Positions 36,272 through 47,810 of a stretch of 64,000 bases of DNA are shown piece by piece. The notes under the pieces are model-generated. The model was not told where the DNA came from and did not search any database. It was given only the letters and a program-made list of their open reading frames with translations. The stretch is from assembly GCF_000005505.3 (NCBI RefSeq), contig NC_016134.3:14800624-14864623 (forward strand). The letters run 5' to 3'. Numbering within the stretch: position 1 is the stretch's first letter; each line of letters starts with the position of its first letter. The position numbers and the translations under genes are program-made. Source of the DNA: Brachypodium distachyon (Eukaryota; Streptophyta; Magnoliopsida; Poales; Poaceae).

Positions 36272-36660
36272 CCAAGTGCATTGTATTATGGACATGGGAT
36301 GCACCAGGAAATATGGCCTAGCTATACGAAAGTCTAGAACACACCGGGTGCATGCAGGCACATGTGTCGGCGACGTGACCAGATCATCCTCTTGTGCCGC
36401 AACAGTAGTAGCTATGCCACACACCTGACTGGGACCTAGACATCGTAGAAAGACGGTTGAGACTTGAGAGAGGAGCTTCCATGGCCGTCTTTGCTGCACC
36501 CAGCGACGAGGACACCAAGAAACGATGGAATCTGGCGATGACACTTCCGCAATACGTGGAACTCGCTGAATTAATGATGGTTGTGATGAAACAATCATGT
36601 TGAAAGGTACGGAGTAGAAGACAAAGTTGCACATAAAAATACGATCAGTGGCAGTGGGTG
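36272..36660 (+). repeat. Dispersed degenerate cassette, copy 2, with a small open frame
   Basis: This is the partner of 28571-29050. It keeps a clean 40-codon frame, ATG 36481 to TGA 36601-36603, beginning MAVFAAPSDEDTKKRWNLAM and continuing TLPQYVELAELMMVVMKQSC. The same frame is broken in the 28.8-kb copy. The composition looks like real protein, but I do not recognise it. It could be the last exon of a gene that was duplicated and lost elsewhere. Confidence 0.5.
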
Positions 36661-37115
36661 TACGGTACATTCAGAGTGGGAGTCCTGAAAAGCAAGTTAA
36701 ACATTGGGAAAATATCATTGGAAAATCATCATACACACAGTATATATTTTTGTTTACGCTGGCCTCTTAAATTACATGGAATCTTGAAAGAGCGAAATCG
36801 AAGATTTTTAAGGGCAACAGTTTGAATCCAACAGCTAATTTATTCCGCGATTATTTATTCCACATGGTATTTACTGGTAGTTTAGTAAGAGTGTGTTGCC
36901 ATGTTCTTTCTTCTAGTCACTTATCTTTTCTACCCTCTTTTTGTAGTACTCTATTTGTTATTATTTTTGCTATTTACATCAAATTATTTATCAAAAAAAT
37001 CAAGATTTAGAACATATGGACAATTTCTTTGATGCGAGAGGAGCAATAAAAAAATGAATCTTCTTCCCGAATGCTCAGACATTCAGTGTACACATGCCAT
37101 TTCTCTCGATAATTG

Positions 37116-37241
37116 TAATCCCTCCGTCCAACAAGAGATGTCTCAAATTTATCAAAATTTGGATGCATCTAGACATGACTTAGTGTATAGATGCATTCAA
37201 ATTTAGTCAAAATTTTGAGACATCCTTTGTTGGACGGAGTA
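37116..37241. mobile_element. Stowaway MITE, 122 bp, sister of the 24.1-kb copy
   Basis: The element is 37118-37239, flanked by TA (37116-37117 and 37240-37241). The left end reads ATCCCTCCGTCCAACAAGAG and the right end TTGTTGGACGGAG. Internally it shares TGTCTCAAATTTATCAAAA and GACTTAGTGTATAGATG with 24089-24211, so both are the same subfamily. Confidence 0.88.
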
Positions 37242-37644
37242 AATAGTAAGTTTTACAAACAACATGGAACAGAGCATTGCAAGGAATCAAATATTTTAGT
37301 AGCATTCCTTTCCCTTGTTTGTTTTACGAAAAATAAATCTCCGATGATGTGAGAGGACACACAAACTCTGAATCCTACAAGACTATAATAGTGACGTCGC
37401 TACACGCACTAATTCAGTAATCAGAGAACCAGAGTGTGATATGCCTAGATATGAATTTCAGCTTCGTTTTTCTGAAATCTGATGTTGTGTTGTTATTGGA
37501 AAAAAATCATTTTTTGTGCAGACTTACTGCAAATTTTCAAGTAAAATACGAAGAACTAAACAATCTCTGAATAAGTATGACTTTCCTAATTTGGAGCCCT
37601 GATGGGGAAGCTTTGAAGCCGGACAATAAAAATAGAATAATTTG
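37242..37644. other. Non-coding AT-rich spacer
   Basis: Nothing is recognised here apart from simple AT-rich sequence. Confidence 0.4.
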
Positions 37645-38020
37645 TTGAGTCACTGATGTCATGGATGACGTCATTTCATCCACGGCACTACGATGTGCTG
37701 GTCCTTTGGTTACGACTCGGACGGTTGCCTCCTTAATAGTGTGTTAAAAAAAAGCTTTCGACAAAAAAAAACAGCGGTTCAAACCGAACACGTACAGCTC
37801 TAGGTAAGAGGTGCTTTGAATCAAAGAATTCGAGAGAGACATATGGGTGATATTTATATAAGTAGTATCTGGCGCTACGCAAAAAGGTTCATCTCTTCGC
37901 CCACGTGACATGATCGAGTTGCTGCTTCGCTCTAGGTGTGTTGTATCGTAGGCTTGAGATGCACGGGGAATTATCGCCGGAGCGCCAACACGTGGCAGCG
38001 GCAAATGAGTGTGAAAATTA
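37645..38020 (+). repeat. Dispersed promoter-like cassette, copy 2
   Basis: This is the partner of 32145-32720. It contains TTGAGTCACTGATGTCATGG, a TATA-like GATATTTATATAAGTAG (about 37850), GGTTCATCTCTTCGCCCACG, CTCTAGGTGTGTTGTATCG and GGCTTGAGATGCACGGGGAA. The order and spacing match the first copy, but identity is patchy. No coding region is visible. Confidence 0.5.
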
Positions 38021-38399
38021 TGCATGTGGTCTGAATAGTGAGATCGCACCCAAACAAATCGTGCAGTTTCATAATTTTATAACTAAAATGACACCGATTC
38101 AATAATAAGTAGACCGCGTGTGCATTTACCTCTTATTGTTTTTGTCTTGCTTCGGGCTTCGGCATGTTGTACTGTTACTTTCTCTCGATAAATGATGAAT
38201 CGAGGCGAAATCTTTACTCCGTGTCGAGAAAGAAAAAAAAACAGTAATTCAGTACCAGCCACGTACGCTATTTTAACTTGCTTCTTTAGATGGGGATGTT
38301 TAGCTCGCTTTTCCATGGCCATTTTGTCGAATGTAGTACAGAGAATGAGTATTCTACCAGGTCGAATGGAGTATTTAATCATAACGTGCATACTTAACG

Positions 38400-39400
38400 T
38401 GTGCAGAAAACCACGGAGTAATTATGTTCAACCTGGTAGCTAGGGCCATAAATAAGATAAAATGCAAAAGATGTGTTGTACATTTAATCCTACCTTAAGA
38501 AATGAAGGCATTGCTCGCTGCATTTCTTCTTAAATAAAAGTGCTCCAGAACAGCAGTCCATCACTATATATAGCACCGGTCCTTTTTTCCAGCTGCATAA
38601 TCGATAATCCTCAAATCGAGCAAATGATGGTGAAACCATATGCAGCTGGTAGCTATCAGAGGTAACCTAGCAAAGTTGGAGCTAGACATGGGAGGCACCA
38701 AGGAATGCGTTGTATCTAATAGTCCCCTGCAGCACATGCTTCTAGACACTCTATGAGACTACAATGTGAGCCACCTCATTACAAAATAGTGCATTCTTGT
38801 AGCCATCTTATTATACATGCTAGCTATATGTTAGCTAAAAATGATATGGCAAAAGCTTATAACCAGCAGCAGGCTAAATTATTAATCTTGCTCTAACAGT
38901 ACAACAGAGATGAGATAAGTAGGACTTGGAGGGGTAGTCAGATAAGTTGTATCAATATGAGTGTAATTACTATGATCTCATTTGAAGTTAGCATCGTTCA
39001 ACATGTCGGGGAACGTTAAAATACTTTTTTTTATTAATTCTCTCACTTGACTCATCTCATTCCACACTGTTGCTTTCAAACCTTATGTGGACCTCGAACT
39101 ATGTAAACTGTGCTATCATTTATGGAAGCATTTGGATCTCTGCTTTGAAAAAAAATACTTTTGTATCGCAAACACAAGTAATATACGTGTTCCAGAGATC
39201 TGGAAATGATGCTTGCAGAAATTGGTATGACAGTAGAATAAGTATTTTTTTTCTCCAAGAACTTATTTCTGGATGGAAGAGAAAATATATTATGGAGCAA
39301 CATTGTCATTACTAGTTTGGACAAAAAATCCCACAAGATAGGAGAAAACATTGAACAACATATTAGAATTATTAATCACAAAAAAGAGTGTAGATAAATA
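38400..39400 (+). repeat. About 1-kb segmental duplicate, copy 1 (pairs with 43905-43977 plus 44583-45440)
   Basis: Shared landmarks in order are CATAAATAAGATAAAATGCA, ATCCTCAAATCGAGCAAATG, ATGGTGAAAC, AAAGTTGGAGCTAGACATGG, GAGGCACCAAGGAATGC, TCGAACTATGTAAA-type text, GTATCGCAAACACAAGTA, AGAGATCTGGAAATG and TATTATGGAGCAACATT. Weaker third and fourth copies lie at 42360-42900 and about 46400-46760. The unit has no evident coding capacity. Confidence 0.65.
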
Positions 39401-41183
39401 ACAAATGCAGCCTAGAATCATCTTCAGCATGTGGTTGACACTGCCAGCCTGACCCGCATCTAACTTCAAAATTTAGTCTACCTCATATGTGGGTCTATGC
39501 AATGGTTGAGATCATGTGGCGGATGCAATCACGGCATGCCCAAGCGGGGGAGAGACAGGTAGCCTGACCCCTGAGACATGGTCCAGTCAGGGATCCGTCG
39601 AACTGGTTACCAGCAGGGCCGTATTGAAGCAGTGACGATCGACCATCGCGAGACCGGATCGCCGGACCAAGGCTCTACCGGTCGCATGGACGTCGGCGGG
39701 AATCCAATTTCCCGTAGGCTGTATCCGAGACTTTGTTTGATTTTCTGACATTAAACCGTAAGAGATGCACGATTGAATTCGACGGTATATAGATATATAT
39801 ATTTCGAAAAGCAAGACACCAGAATGTGACCTTCGGGGTCGAAGACTGCTGACCACTCAAGAAAACCTTGGTCCTGTGGAGACTTGTTTGATTGATAACT
39901 CTCAATGTAAAAAAGAAGATCCATCCATTGGTTAATTCAAGAGCCATATTTCTTAGATTTGGGAGATCGATGTGTCTTTATCCACCCATCAATCTATTTT
40001 ACAGAGCAGATCATGTGGGGTGTGTTTGGATTGCTTCTAATGTCTACTGAGCCAATTTTTTTGTCATGACCAAAAATTTGGTGTGTGTTTGGATGATGGC
40101 CAATGTTTTGGCATGTCAATGGTGTGCATTTTTTGTTGTCGACTGCAATGTTGTGCCTGGTTGGCATTTTGAACTCTCTCTATTGGTAGGAACATAGTTA
40201 GGGGCAGGTTTTTGTCCCGTAGTCAGTGACCGATTGCTGGCACTGGTCAGCGGGTTCCCTGCCCATCATAGTCGTTTCCCATTTTCTCCCCTATTTCCGA
40301 CTTTGTATTTCCATTATTTCTATAATGGAAAAGGGAAAAATCCCAAGTGTAAAAAGTTCATTTTGTTTGTCAAAGTTGGTCAATTCACAGGCTAGCAAAA
40401 CCTTACAAATATTTTGGCAACCAAATTTTTGATAGGGCTAGGCTAGGCTCAAACCAAACAGGTCCGTGATCTCTGAGCTGCGCATGATTGTGCACGTGCA
40501 ACTCCAATACATTATCTGCATTAGGTAATTCAGGCTCTTAACGTACGAGGCAGATCCTCAGCATGTCGCTCGAGTGCCAGTGGCGGCGCGCACAAAGAAG
40601 TGGCGGCGGCAGCCGCGTGGTCACGATTGGGAGGACGATGCGGACACTCCCGAGAGGAGAACACTCCGCCAGACTAATGCCTGTGTATGCAATGCATACC
40701 CAGGCTTCTTGGCTAATACTTTATTACTACCGGTACTCTTATCACTACTTAGTATACATGTGTATGATAGTAGTGTACTAGTATAATGTTAGCTGCCCTT
40801 TCCAATTCCAACCGCATGGTTCATCAACATCTTGTCTCGTGTCAACATGGCTTACTTTTAGGACACTGCCTTACAGATAGGAGTAATTAAGTTTGATTAT
40901 TGGTGAGATTTTGATAATGATTTTTCATATTCATGTGTCTATCCATTCGATGGTGTACCTACGTGTAGTGTCAGAGTCTAAATATGAGTGCAACTGATGA
41001 ATTGAGTCGAAACCAAATACGACTAAAATTGTCGGTCCATCATGTATACGCCTGCCACCGTGTCCTCGCCTACTACACTTACTCTCTCGTCGACTAGTTT
41101 TTGTCAGAGAAAAAAAACCTTTGCATACCCGTATTTGAAATCCTGGCTCCGCCCCTGCACCACCACGGTGCAGTCAAGATGGG
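39401..41183. other. Non-coding stretch with a possible MITE
   Basis: At 40018-40464, GGTGTGTTTGGATTG on the left and CAAACCAAACAGGTCC on the right form imperfect inverted ends, a pattern seen in grass MITEs. No clear target duplication is visible, so the call is weak. No genes are seen in the rest. Confidence 0.35.
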
Positions 41184-41464
41184 AAGCGAGGGCGGCGGCC
41201 GGCGGCGTGTGTACGTGACCGCTCGTAAAAATTCTTCACGTTCTTTCTAGCTGAAGACACACTTGATAATTGTAGCAGGATCCACGGTCACACTCTTTGA
41301 TGACTGGTTACCCTATTTGTTGGCAAGCGAGGGCGGCGGTCGGCGGCGTGCGTACGTGACCGCTCGTAAAAATTCTTCACGTTCTTTCTAGTTGAAGGCA
41401 CGCACTTGATAATTGTAGCAGGATCCACGGTCACACTCTTTGATGACTGGTTACCCTATTTGTT
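41184..41464. repeat. Recent tandem duplication, unit 141 bp, two copies
   Basis: Copies are 41184-41324 and 41325-41464. Each begins AAGCGAGGGCGGCGG, then GTACGTGACCGCTCGTAAAA, TTCACGTTCTTTCTAG, TAGCAGGATCCACGGTCACA and ends CTGGTTACCCTATTTGTT. Only a few single-base and small-gap differences are visible (for example GCCGG against GTCGG), so the duplication is young compared with its surroundings. Confidence 0.92.
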
Positions 41465-42359
41465 ACTTGTTGCGCGCGTGCAATGAGCGTATTCATTCAA
41501 GTATTGTGTGTCCTCCGTGCATTGCTCATCAACCCACATGAATGTTGTAACGTAGTTATTGCTAAAGTAGGGTCTACTAAGATAAAACTTTGTTTGCCTT
41601 AAAACACATATGTCGAAATAAATAACACGTGCGTGGCAGGCAGGGCATACGTCCTCTCATATATGGCTAACGCAGCTGGTAAGATGTTTGACAAATTCGG
41701 TCATATGAATTACTGTCTACTGTCTAGTTGTGTTGTATCATAGGCTTAGGAAGCGTCGGGGAATATGGCCAATCATCGTGACAACTACAAGACAGATCAC
41801 AGATGCCAGGAAAAACTATGCATAGAAGAGGTTTGTGGCCAAGCCAAACCAAGGATGGCGGCTTATTGGCTGTCAAAATGGTACGTCCTATTTGTGAACT
41901 TGGCAATAATCATGAGATAATCAAGATTATTGCCATGCTTTTTTGCGTGGAGAAGAGACGAGCTACTTTCACATACGGAGTGGCACAAGATTTATGGGTA
42001 GACGAAGAGAACTTGATGCTGTAGTCCTCACGTTGTACATTAATGGCGCAAAACAGAGAAAATGACGCGACATCGTGCATTCATGGGAATCTTATGCCTT
42101 TTTCAGTCATATGGATCATATGTTTGGAGACACACATGGACACTTATATCACCGTGTTCACTTTCAGTTTTTAGTAGTCTCGCGTCGATGCTCAGACAAG
42201 GTCCAAATTTTCCGCGTTCAATATACGGAGTACATCGTAGCTTGTCAGTGAAGCTCTTCATCCTGTGCGGAGTTTTTCTTTTTTGTAGAATTTCCCGGTT
42301 CCATAATCTGCAACTCCACACTGGATAGGTTACGGAAATAGTTCTCCTGTAAGCTGATT

Positions 42360-42900
42360 CTTTTAGATTCTGGTGGAACCGATGATCCTAAAAATCGAGC
42401 AAACGATGGTGAAATGTAGGTGTGTTGGTGATTATGGCTAGCCAAATAAAGTTGGAGCTAGACATGGGAGGCATCATGGAATGTGTCGAAACTCCTTTGA
42501 ATCTGGTCACGAGGACTGAATATGCATGACAGAGGTGACACGCTCATTGTGGTCATTCCGAATCTCCCGTGACATGAGCTTCGGAAAAAAAAACAGTTTT
42601 GTAGTCTCTTTTGTTAAAACGACAATGTTTTATTAACTCTGATGCGGCTTGGTTTTCTTCTCTGCTGGTCTCTAACTTAATATGGAACTCAGACTATGTA
42701 AATTATGACATGGGAGCACTAAAATGCTGATAAAACCCAGTTTGGAAAGAAAGACAGTTTGTGATCCAATCATAGCAATATGAGCACTGAAATGCTGAGG
42801 AAACCCAGTTTGGAAAGAAATACAGTTTGTGATCCGATCATAGCAATATGTACAAATGACTATATAAAATAGTTGAATTCTTGATGAGTGCCAACTCATG
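42360..42900 (+). repeat. Degenerate third copy of the 38.4-kb unit, with a short internal duplication
   Basis: It contains ATCCTAAAAATCGAGCAAAC, GATGGTGAAAT, AAAGTTGGAGCTAGACATGG and GAGGCATCATGGAATG. In 42715-42850 a phrase of about 65 bp (GCTGATAAAACCCAGTTTGG, then GATCCAATCATAGCAATATG) is repeated in direct tandem (GCTGAGGAAACCCAGTTTGG, then GATCCGATCATAGCAATATG). Confidence 0.6.
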
Positions 42901-43399
42901 TGTCCGGGAAGCACGAGGAAGTTTCGGCGCCGCATATGCTACAACCATTTTATTGCATTCCATCAATACTATAATGGTTCCCCGTGTCATTGTGAGCCTA
43001 TTGGTTGCAGAGTGGTCGGAATGTATCATCCCGTATGGAGTATGGACGATGCCAATATTTTCCTTCATCGAAAAATGTCCAAAAACTTCACTGAACGAGA
43101 ATCGGCGGACCTCCAATTTACCGGTAGATCTATCTGTTGTAGCCGGTGCCCATACTTTTATTTCGATGTTTAAATGTACATCTAAACAGAAGTCCCACCT
43201 AAGAAAAACTAACCCAAGAGATGTATTTTTTGATCACGGACGGAGGACCGAACAAATTCAAGGTCATACAAAAAATTTGATGCAAAAATTGGAAGTAGTC
43301 CATACATATTAATATTGTATATGATACTAAACCTAATCAGTTAGTACAATCAAAATTGAAGTAGGGTTCAACTGCTGACCGCTGTCCCGAGGACTCGCC

Positions 43400-43780
43400 G
43401 ATCGTGGCCTGAGGCCTGAGCCGTGGCGTCCCACCGTCTCTCTCCGCCCCGCCTCCAAGCTCCGGTCTTCTCCGTCGGTTACTCTGACTCCCTGCTCCGT
43501 TGGCCGGCGCTCGCTACTTCCTTAACCATAATCCCTAGTGCCGCCAAGCTCCAGAGAAGCAGAGGCGTCGCGTCCTGGACGGTTGGAGTTGGGCGAACTT
43601 TTTTTTTCAGGGGTTGGAGTTGGACGACTTTTTTTTTTTGAGAATTGGAGTTGGACGACTGGACGAGGCGACGAATCAATCCCGAACGCAGAAGCCAGGC
43701 CCCACGCAGCATTCCTAGGCCCAAGAATCCACTAGACAGCCCAATAGCCAATGGGCGAAGATTGCGGCTTCAACCCGAGT
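43400..43780. other. GC-rich, leader-like DNA with a T-run-bearing short repeat
   Basis: Within 43578-43665 the phrase GGTTGGAGTTGGRCGA, followed by a run of T, occurs about three times (near 43582, 43612 and 43647). The surrounding CT/GC-rich sequence resembles a gene leader, but no protein is recognisable. Confidence 0.4.
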
Positions 43781-43940
43781 TACCTTTTCTTTCCTTAATT
43801 CACCCAAACAGCAGACCTGTCGCCCTACCGAGAGCTCCGCACATGTGTTTGATGCAGAAATCGATGAAGTGTACAGTACTAGGGTCAAGATTTGCACACT
43901 AATAATTAAGTTCAACCAGGTAGGGTCATAAATAAAGATA

Positions 43941-44618
43941 AAATGCAACAGAAGTGCTGCTTCAGACCATCACCAAATTTATTTATTTATAAAGAAAAGA
44001 CAATCGATTGTCATTTGATTATTAGAAGGAAGAGTTCATATTTACAAGACAACTAAAAACAGAAAAAGGCTCACGGAGGCAACAAGTGTTGACCCCGCGG
44101 GTCACCCGCTCTCCCATCTTCGGGGTCGATGGAGCTCGCAAGACCCCTAAGGAGGATCTCCTCAAAAATCAAACGGACAACCTGCAAAGCCGGCAGGCCC
44201 ACCTTCCTGAAGGTGCGCCTATTGCGCTCTTTTCACATGCCCCACATGGAGTAGACAAGAATGTCACTAATCCGCTTCTTCTCTGACTTTGAACGGCCAA
44301 GGATGATAGCATCCAAAAAGCATTAACGGAGTCGACCGTGGTGGTTGCCATGGGGATCGTGATGTTCAACCAGGCGCACAGCAAACCCTAGATCGATTTC
44401 GTAAATGGGCAGTCCCGACAAAGATGGACGACCGTCTCCGGCTGCAGAAAGTAAAGACGGCAAATCGGCTGATGCGGCCAGCCTCTGAAGGCCAAGTTGT
44501 CGGCGGTGAGGATCTTGCCGTGGAGGACAAGCCATGCGAAGTTGAGGACGATCGATATGTCCTGCATGTGCAGTTGGAGGAAAAATGCAACAGAAGTGCT
44601 GCTCCAGACCATCACCAA
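43941..44618 (-). mobile_element. 5'-truncated LINE with 36-bp target duplication and RT zinc-binding fragment
   Basis: The insert is 43978-44582 (605 bp). The 36-bp sequence starting AAATGCAACAGAAGTGCTGC and ending CAGACCATCACCAA lies on both sides (43941-43976 and 44583-44618) with one difference. On the minus strand the insert reads FAWLVLHGKILTADNLAFRG, WPHQP, HLCRDCPFT, then a decayed stretch, then MWGM, a stop and KERNRRTF, which are the zf-RVT landmarks. The stop (TGA, minus strand, 44233-44235) replaces the usual Trp. The left end is A/T-rich (TTTATTTATTTATAAAG), consistent with the 3' tail of a minus-strand LINE. Confidence 0.85.
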
Positions 44619-45440
44619 TTCACCATACATAGCACTGTTTTTTCCTCCAACTGCACAATGCAGGACATATCGATCATCCTCAAATCGAGCAAATGATGGT
44701 GAAACTGCACAGCTGGCAGCCATTGCTAACCAAGCAAAGTTGGAGCTAGACATGGGAGGCACCAAGGAATGCCTTGTAACACATTCCACAGGATTTAGGT
44801 AACAGAGGAAAATCTGGAAACAACTTAAACATGATCCTTCTTCTTATGCTGACTCGTAGAGGTGCGAAAATAATGCTGCAGTGGACATGACATTAATCGG
44901 ATTAGGGGTCCTAGTCAGTTAGTAGCTATGAATCTGAGTGTAACTATGATCTCTTTTGAAGTTAGTACACTGTTCGAAATGTCGACTCATCTTGTTCTTG
45001 CCGCTCTCAAACCTTATATCGGCCTCGAACTATATAATTATGCTATCATTTATGGAATCATTTGAATGATTTGTATCATGGTAACCATAATCTCTGTTTG
45101 GATTGAAAAAAAGATACCTTGTGATTTTTTTTTGAGGTTATACCTTGTGATTTCAAGTCATAGCATATCTGCATTTGCGCATGTTAATTTGTATCGCAAA
45201 CACAAGTACTTTACTTGTTCTAGAGATCTGGAAATGCTCCTTGCAGACATTGGTATGCCGGTAGAATTAAGTTCTTTTTTCAAGAACTTGATTCTGGAAG
45301 AATGAGAAATATATTATATATGGAGCAACATTATCCTAGTTTGGACTTTGGACAAAAAGTTTAACAAGACAGGAGAAAATGTTGAACTCAATTATCATCA
45401 TTAATCAGATAAAGGCATCTGGATAAAATATCACAAATGG
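44583..45440 (+). repeat. Segmental duplicate, copy 2 of the 38.4-kb unit
   Basis: It continues the unit interrupted by the LINE: CCTCAAATCGAGCAAATGAT, AAAGTTGGAGCTAGACATGG, GAGGCACCAAGGAATGC, GTATCGCAAACACAAGTAC, AGAGATCTGGAAATG and GGAGCAACATTATCCTAGTT match 38.6-39.4 kb. Local differences are small insertions, such as an extra AACCATAATCTCTG segment near 45084. Confidence 0.65.
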
Positions 45441-46846
45441 AGGTAGAATCATCTTCGGAAAAGGGTGAGGGTTATCCTCCTTTTCGAAAAAAAGAAGACT
45501 TTTTTTACCTCATATGTATGAGCAGCTGTCGGATACCCTAGCTACCAAATTTCAGACGTTTGCAGAGCAGAAGGGCCAATTGACACTAAATTATTAAATT
45601 ATTGAACTTATATTGAAAGTATTTCAAAATTTAGGGTTTTTTATCCATTAATCTATGTCTATGTGGCGGTGGGGACTATGATAAAATTATGACGGCAGAT
45701 TCAGATACGCAGCGTTTAATAGTAGTGTTCTAATAAACAAATTTAATTAGGATGGTTCGAGGGCCAGCATATCAGCACTATATATACCGCTAGTTGTTTC
45801 TCCGATTACACGAGGGAGGCAGTCCACAAAATGGAGCAAATTAAACACCGGTGAACTGGTTAGAAATAAATGTCCTGAGCTGGACTTGAAAAGCACCGGG
45901 AAACATTCTGCACCTTCTACGGATGAAGGCCCTATTTGCCAGAGTCGGGAGCCCATCTCTTTGGAAACACATCCTACGCGAGCTGAGCCATGAGCTCGCA
46001 GTCGGTCATGGCGACGAACTGTGCATCGTCCTTCGTGTAGGACTCATCCACTCACGGTGAGTGCAAGAATGCAACGAGGAATGCTTGGTTGGACCGTAAA
46101 TTCTCTAGTGAATAGTGTGCATGCATTGCATTGCAGGGTAATCACATTTTTATATGATCAGCAGAAGCATGTCAGTCTGATGTCCCCTCTATGTCAATAA
46201 ATAAACATAATATGTAGGTCAATAAATAAACTCCCTGCAAAAAAATAAAAATAAACAAACAGAATGGAACATAATATGTTGGTCCTTTGTTAAATGAAAA
46301 TACGGAGTAAATTCAGATGGGCCAAATAGAAGTACTAATGATTCCACTAAGTCCGCCACTGTTGGATATGCATTAGTTTCCATTGACTTCACAGAAGTCA
46401 ATCTGATCACGTTTATGCCCTGCAGTTGCGAAGTGAAGAAGAATGAAGGAGGCGAGTTGCCGCAGTGGTGGGATAATATTTCTTCTGATAAGTTACTCTG
46501 TTTTAGTAACTCTTTACTCAGTTCTAGTTTAAAAAAAAAGTTTACTCAGTTCTTTCTCCTCTGTCAGTCTCAAACTTAATATGGACTGGCTCAAACTATG
46601 TAAATTATGTTATTTGGTGCTACCGACGGAAGCATATGAATCTGTTAACGTAGACCACGTTTCGAAAAAGGAAATGACAGCGCGCTTGTGATTTGGGGTC
46701 ATAGAACATCTGCATAGGTGCAACAAATTAATACAGCCTCTAATATCGTCTTCAGCATGTACGTGCCCGACGTCTGTGCTTCATAGTTTAGAATAAATCT
46801 ATCTTCATGTATAAAATCTTCTTTAACCTTGTACACAGTATATTAT
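45441..46846. other. Non-coding stretch with weak repeats
   Basis: No gene is recognised. It has a short phrase match to the regional repeat near 45880 (AAAAGCACCGGGAAACATTC) and near 46550-46640 (CTCAAACTTAATATGGACTG, CAAACTATGTAAATTATG). Confidence 0.35.
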
Positions 46847-46937
46847 TACTCCCTCTGTCCCACGTCACATGACTAAAATTTGTTCAATATGAATTTATCT
46901 ATACATAAAAGACGTCTGGATACGTGTGGAGTGAGTA
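46847..46937. mobile_element. Degenerate Stowaway-like MITE, about 87 bp
   Basis: The left end reads CTCCCTCTGTCCCACGTCAC (46849) after TA, and the right end reads GTGTGGAGTGAG before TA (46936-46937). Size and ends fit Stowaway, but the right terminus is worn. Confidence 0.55.
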
Positions 46938-47223
46938 TTTGACAGCATTGCAAAGATGTTGCATTTTACATGTACTGTATAAAATTTCCCACATTACGTA
47001 CGATGTGTACGACAGGAGTGGAGGACACCGCGGTGTATTCAAGATGGGAGCGAGGTGTTGTCGCGTGCACGCAAGCGATTGCGGCGTCTCGATCGGGAAT
47101 CCGATACGTGACCGTGTTGGTCACAAACAAAGATGAGCAGACCTCCCGTGCACATATATAAGCAAACCACCAACAATTAACGCTTTACGTTCCAGCACGT
47201 GAGCAGGCCGGCCGAGGCATATA

Positions 47224-47794
47224 TATATATTAGTGATAGATCCGTGCGTTGCTACGAAACAACAGAAAATTATATCAGAACATCAAATTAATTGCCTCAG
47301 GCTCATCCCATCGTCGTCCAAGTCCCGTGTGGAGCCACCGGCGCGCACGAGCCGGTGAAGGCGGCGGTCGGGGCCCGCGACGGATCCGCGGGTCTGCAGC
47401 CGCCTTCCTCACATGGACGACGTCGACACGCACGAGCTGGTGGAGGCGACCAAGAGCGGCGGCGGGCGCCGACGAGATCCCAAGGGATAGTAATTACTGT
47501 GCCCGCGCGTTGTTACGGGTCAATAAAATCACAAACTGTTTATTTTCATTTTCTGTATAGGCAACTCATGGCGCTGTCGAGATCGGTATGCGGGTGTGAT
47601 GGCATCGGTTGTAAGATGAAATAGAAAAAATCGTAAAAAAAACTAGAGGAAAAAAAATAACGAGCAGTGACATATTGGTTGTAATTTTAAAATAACAAGT
47701 AGTGGCATATTGGTTTTAATTTCAACGAAGTTAACCTACGACGACCGCAACAACCGTACCATCACCACCAACTCCAATTTAATTTAATAGATAG
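47224..47794. repeat. Element-like segment upstream of the F-box gene
   Basis: It contains two same-direction copies of a phrase common in Pooideae intergenic DNA (CCGTGCGTTGCTACG near 47242 and CCGCGCGTTGTTACGGG near 47502), GC-rich sequence between them, and an AT-rich end (AATTTAATTTAATAGATAGG) close to the ATG at 47811. It is probably a small transposon or nested pair. Boundaries and class were not determined. Confidence 0.4.
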
Positions 47795-47810
47795 GATATA
47801 GCTGACCGAC

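Noticed and set aside
40018..40464. MITE with GTGTTTGG/CCAAACA ends as a firm call
   Set aside because: The ends are imperfect and no target duplication is visible. It is kept only as a low-confidence remark.
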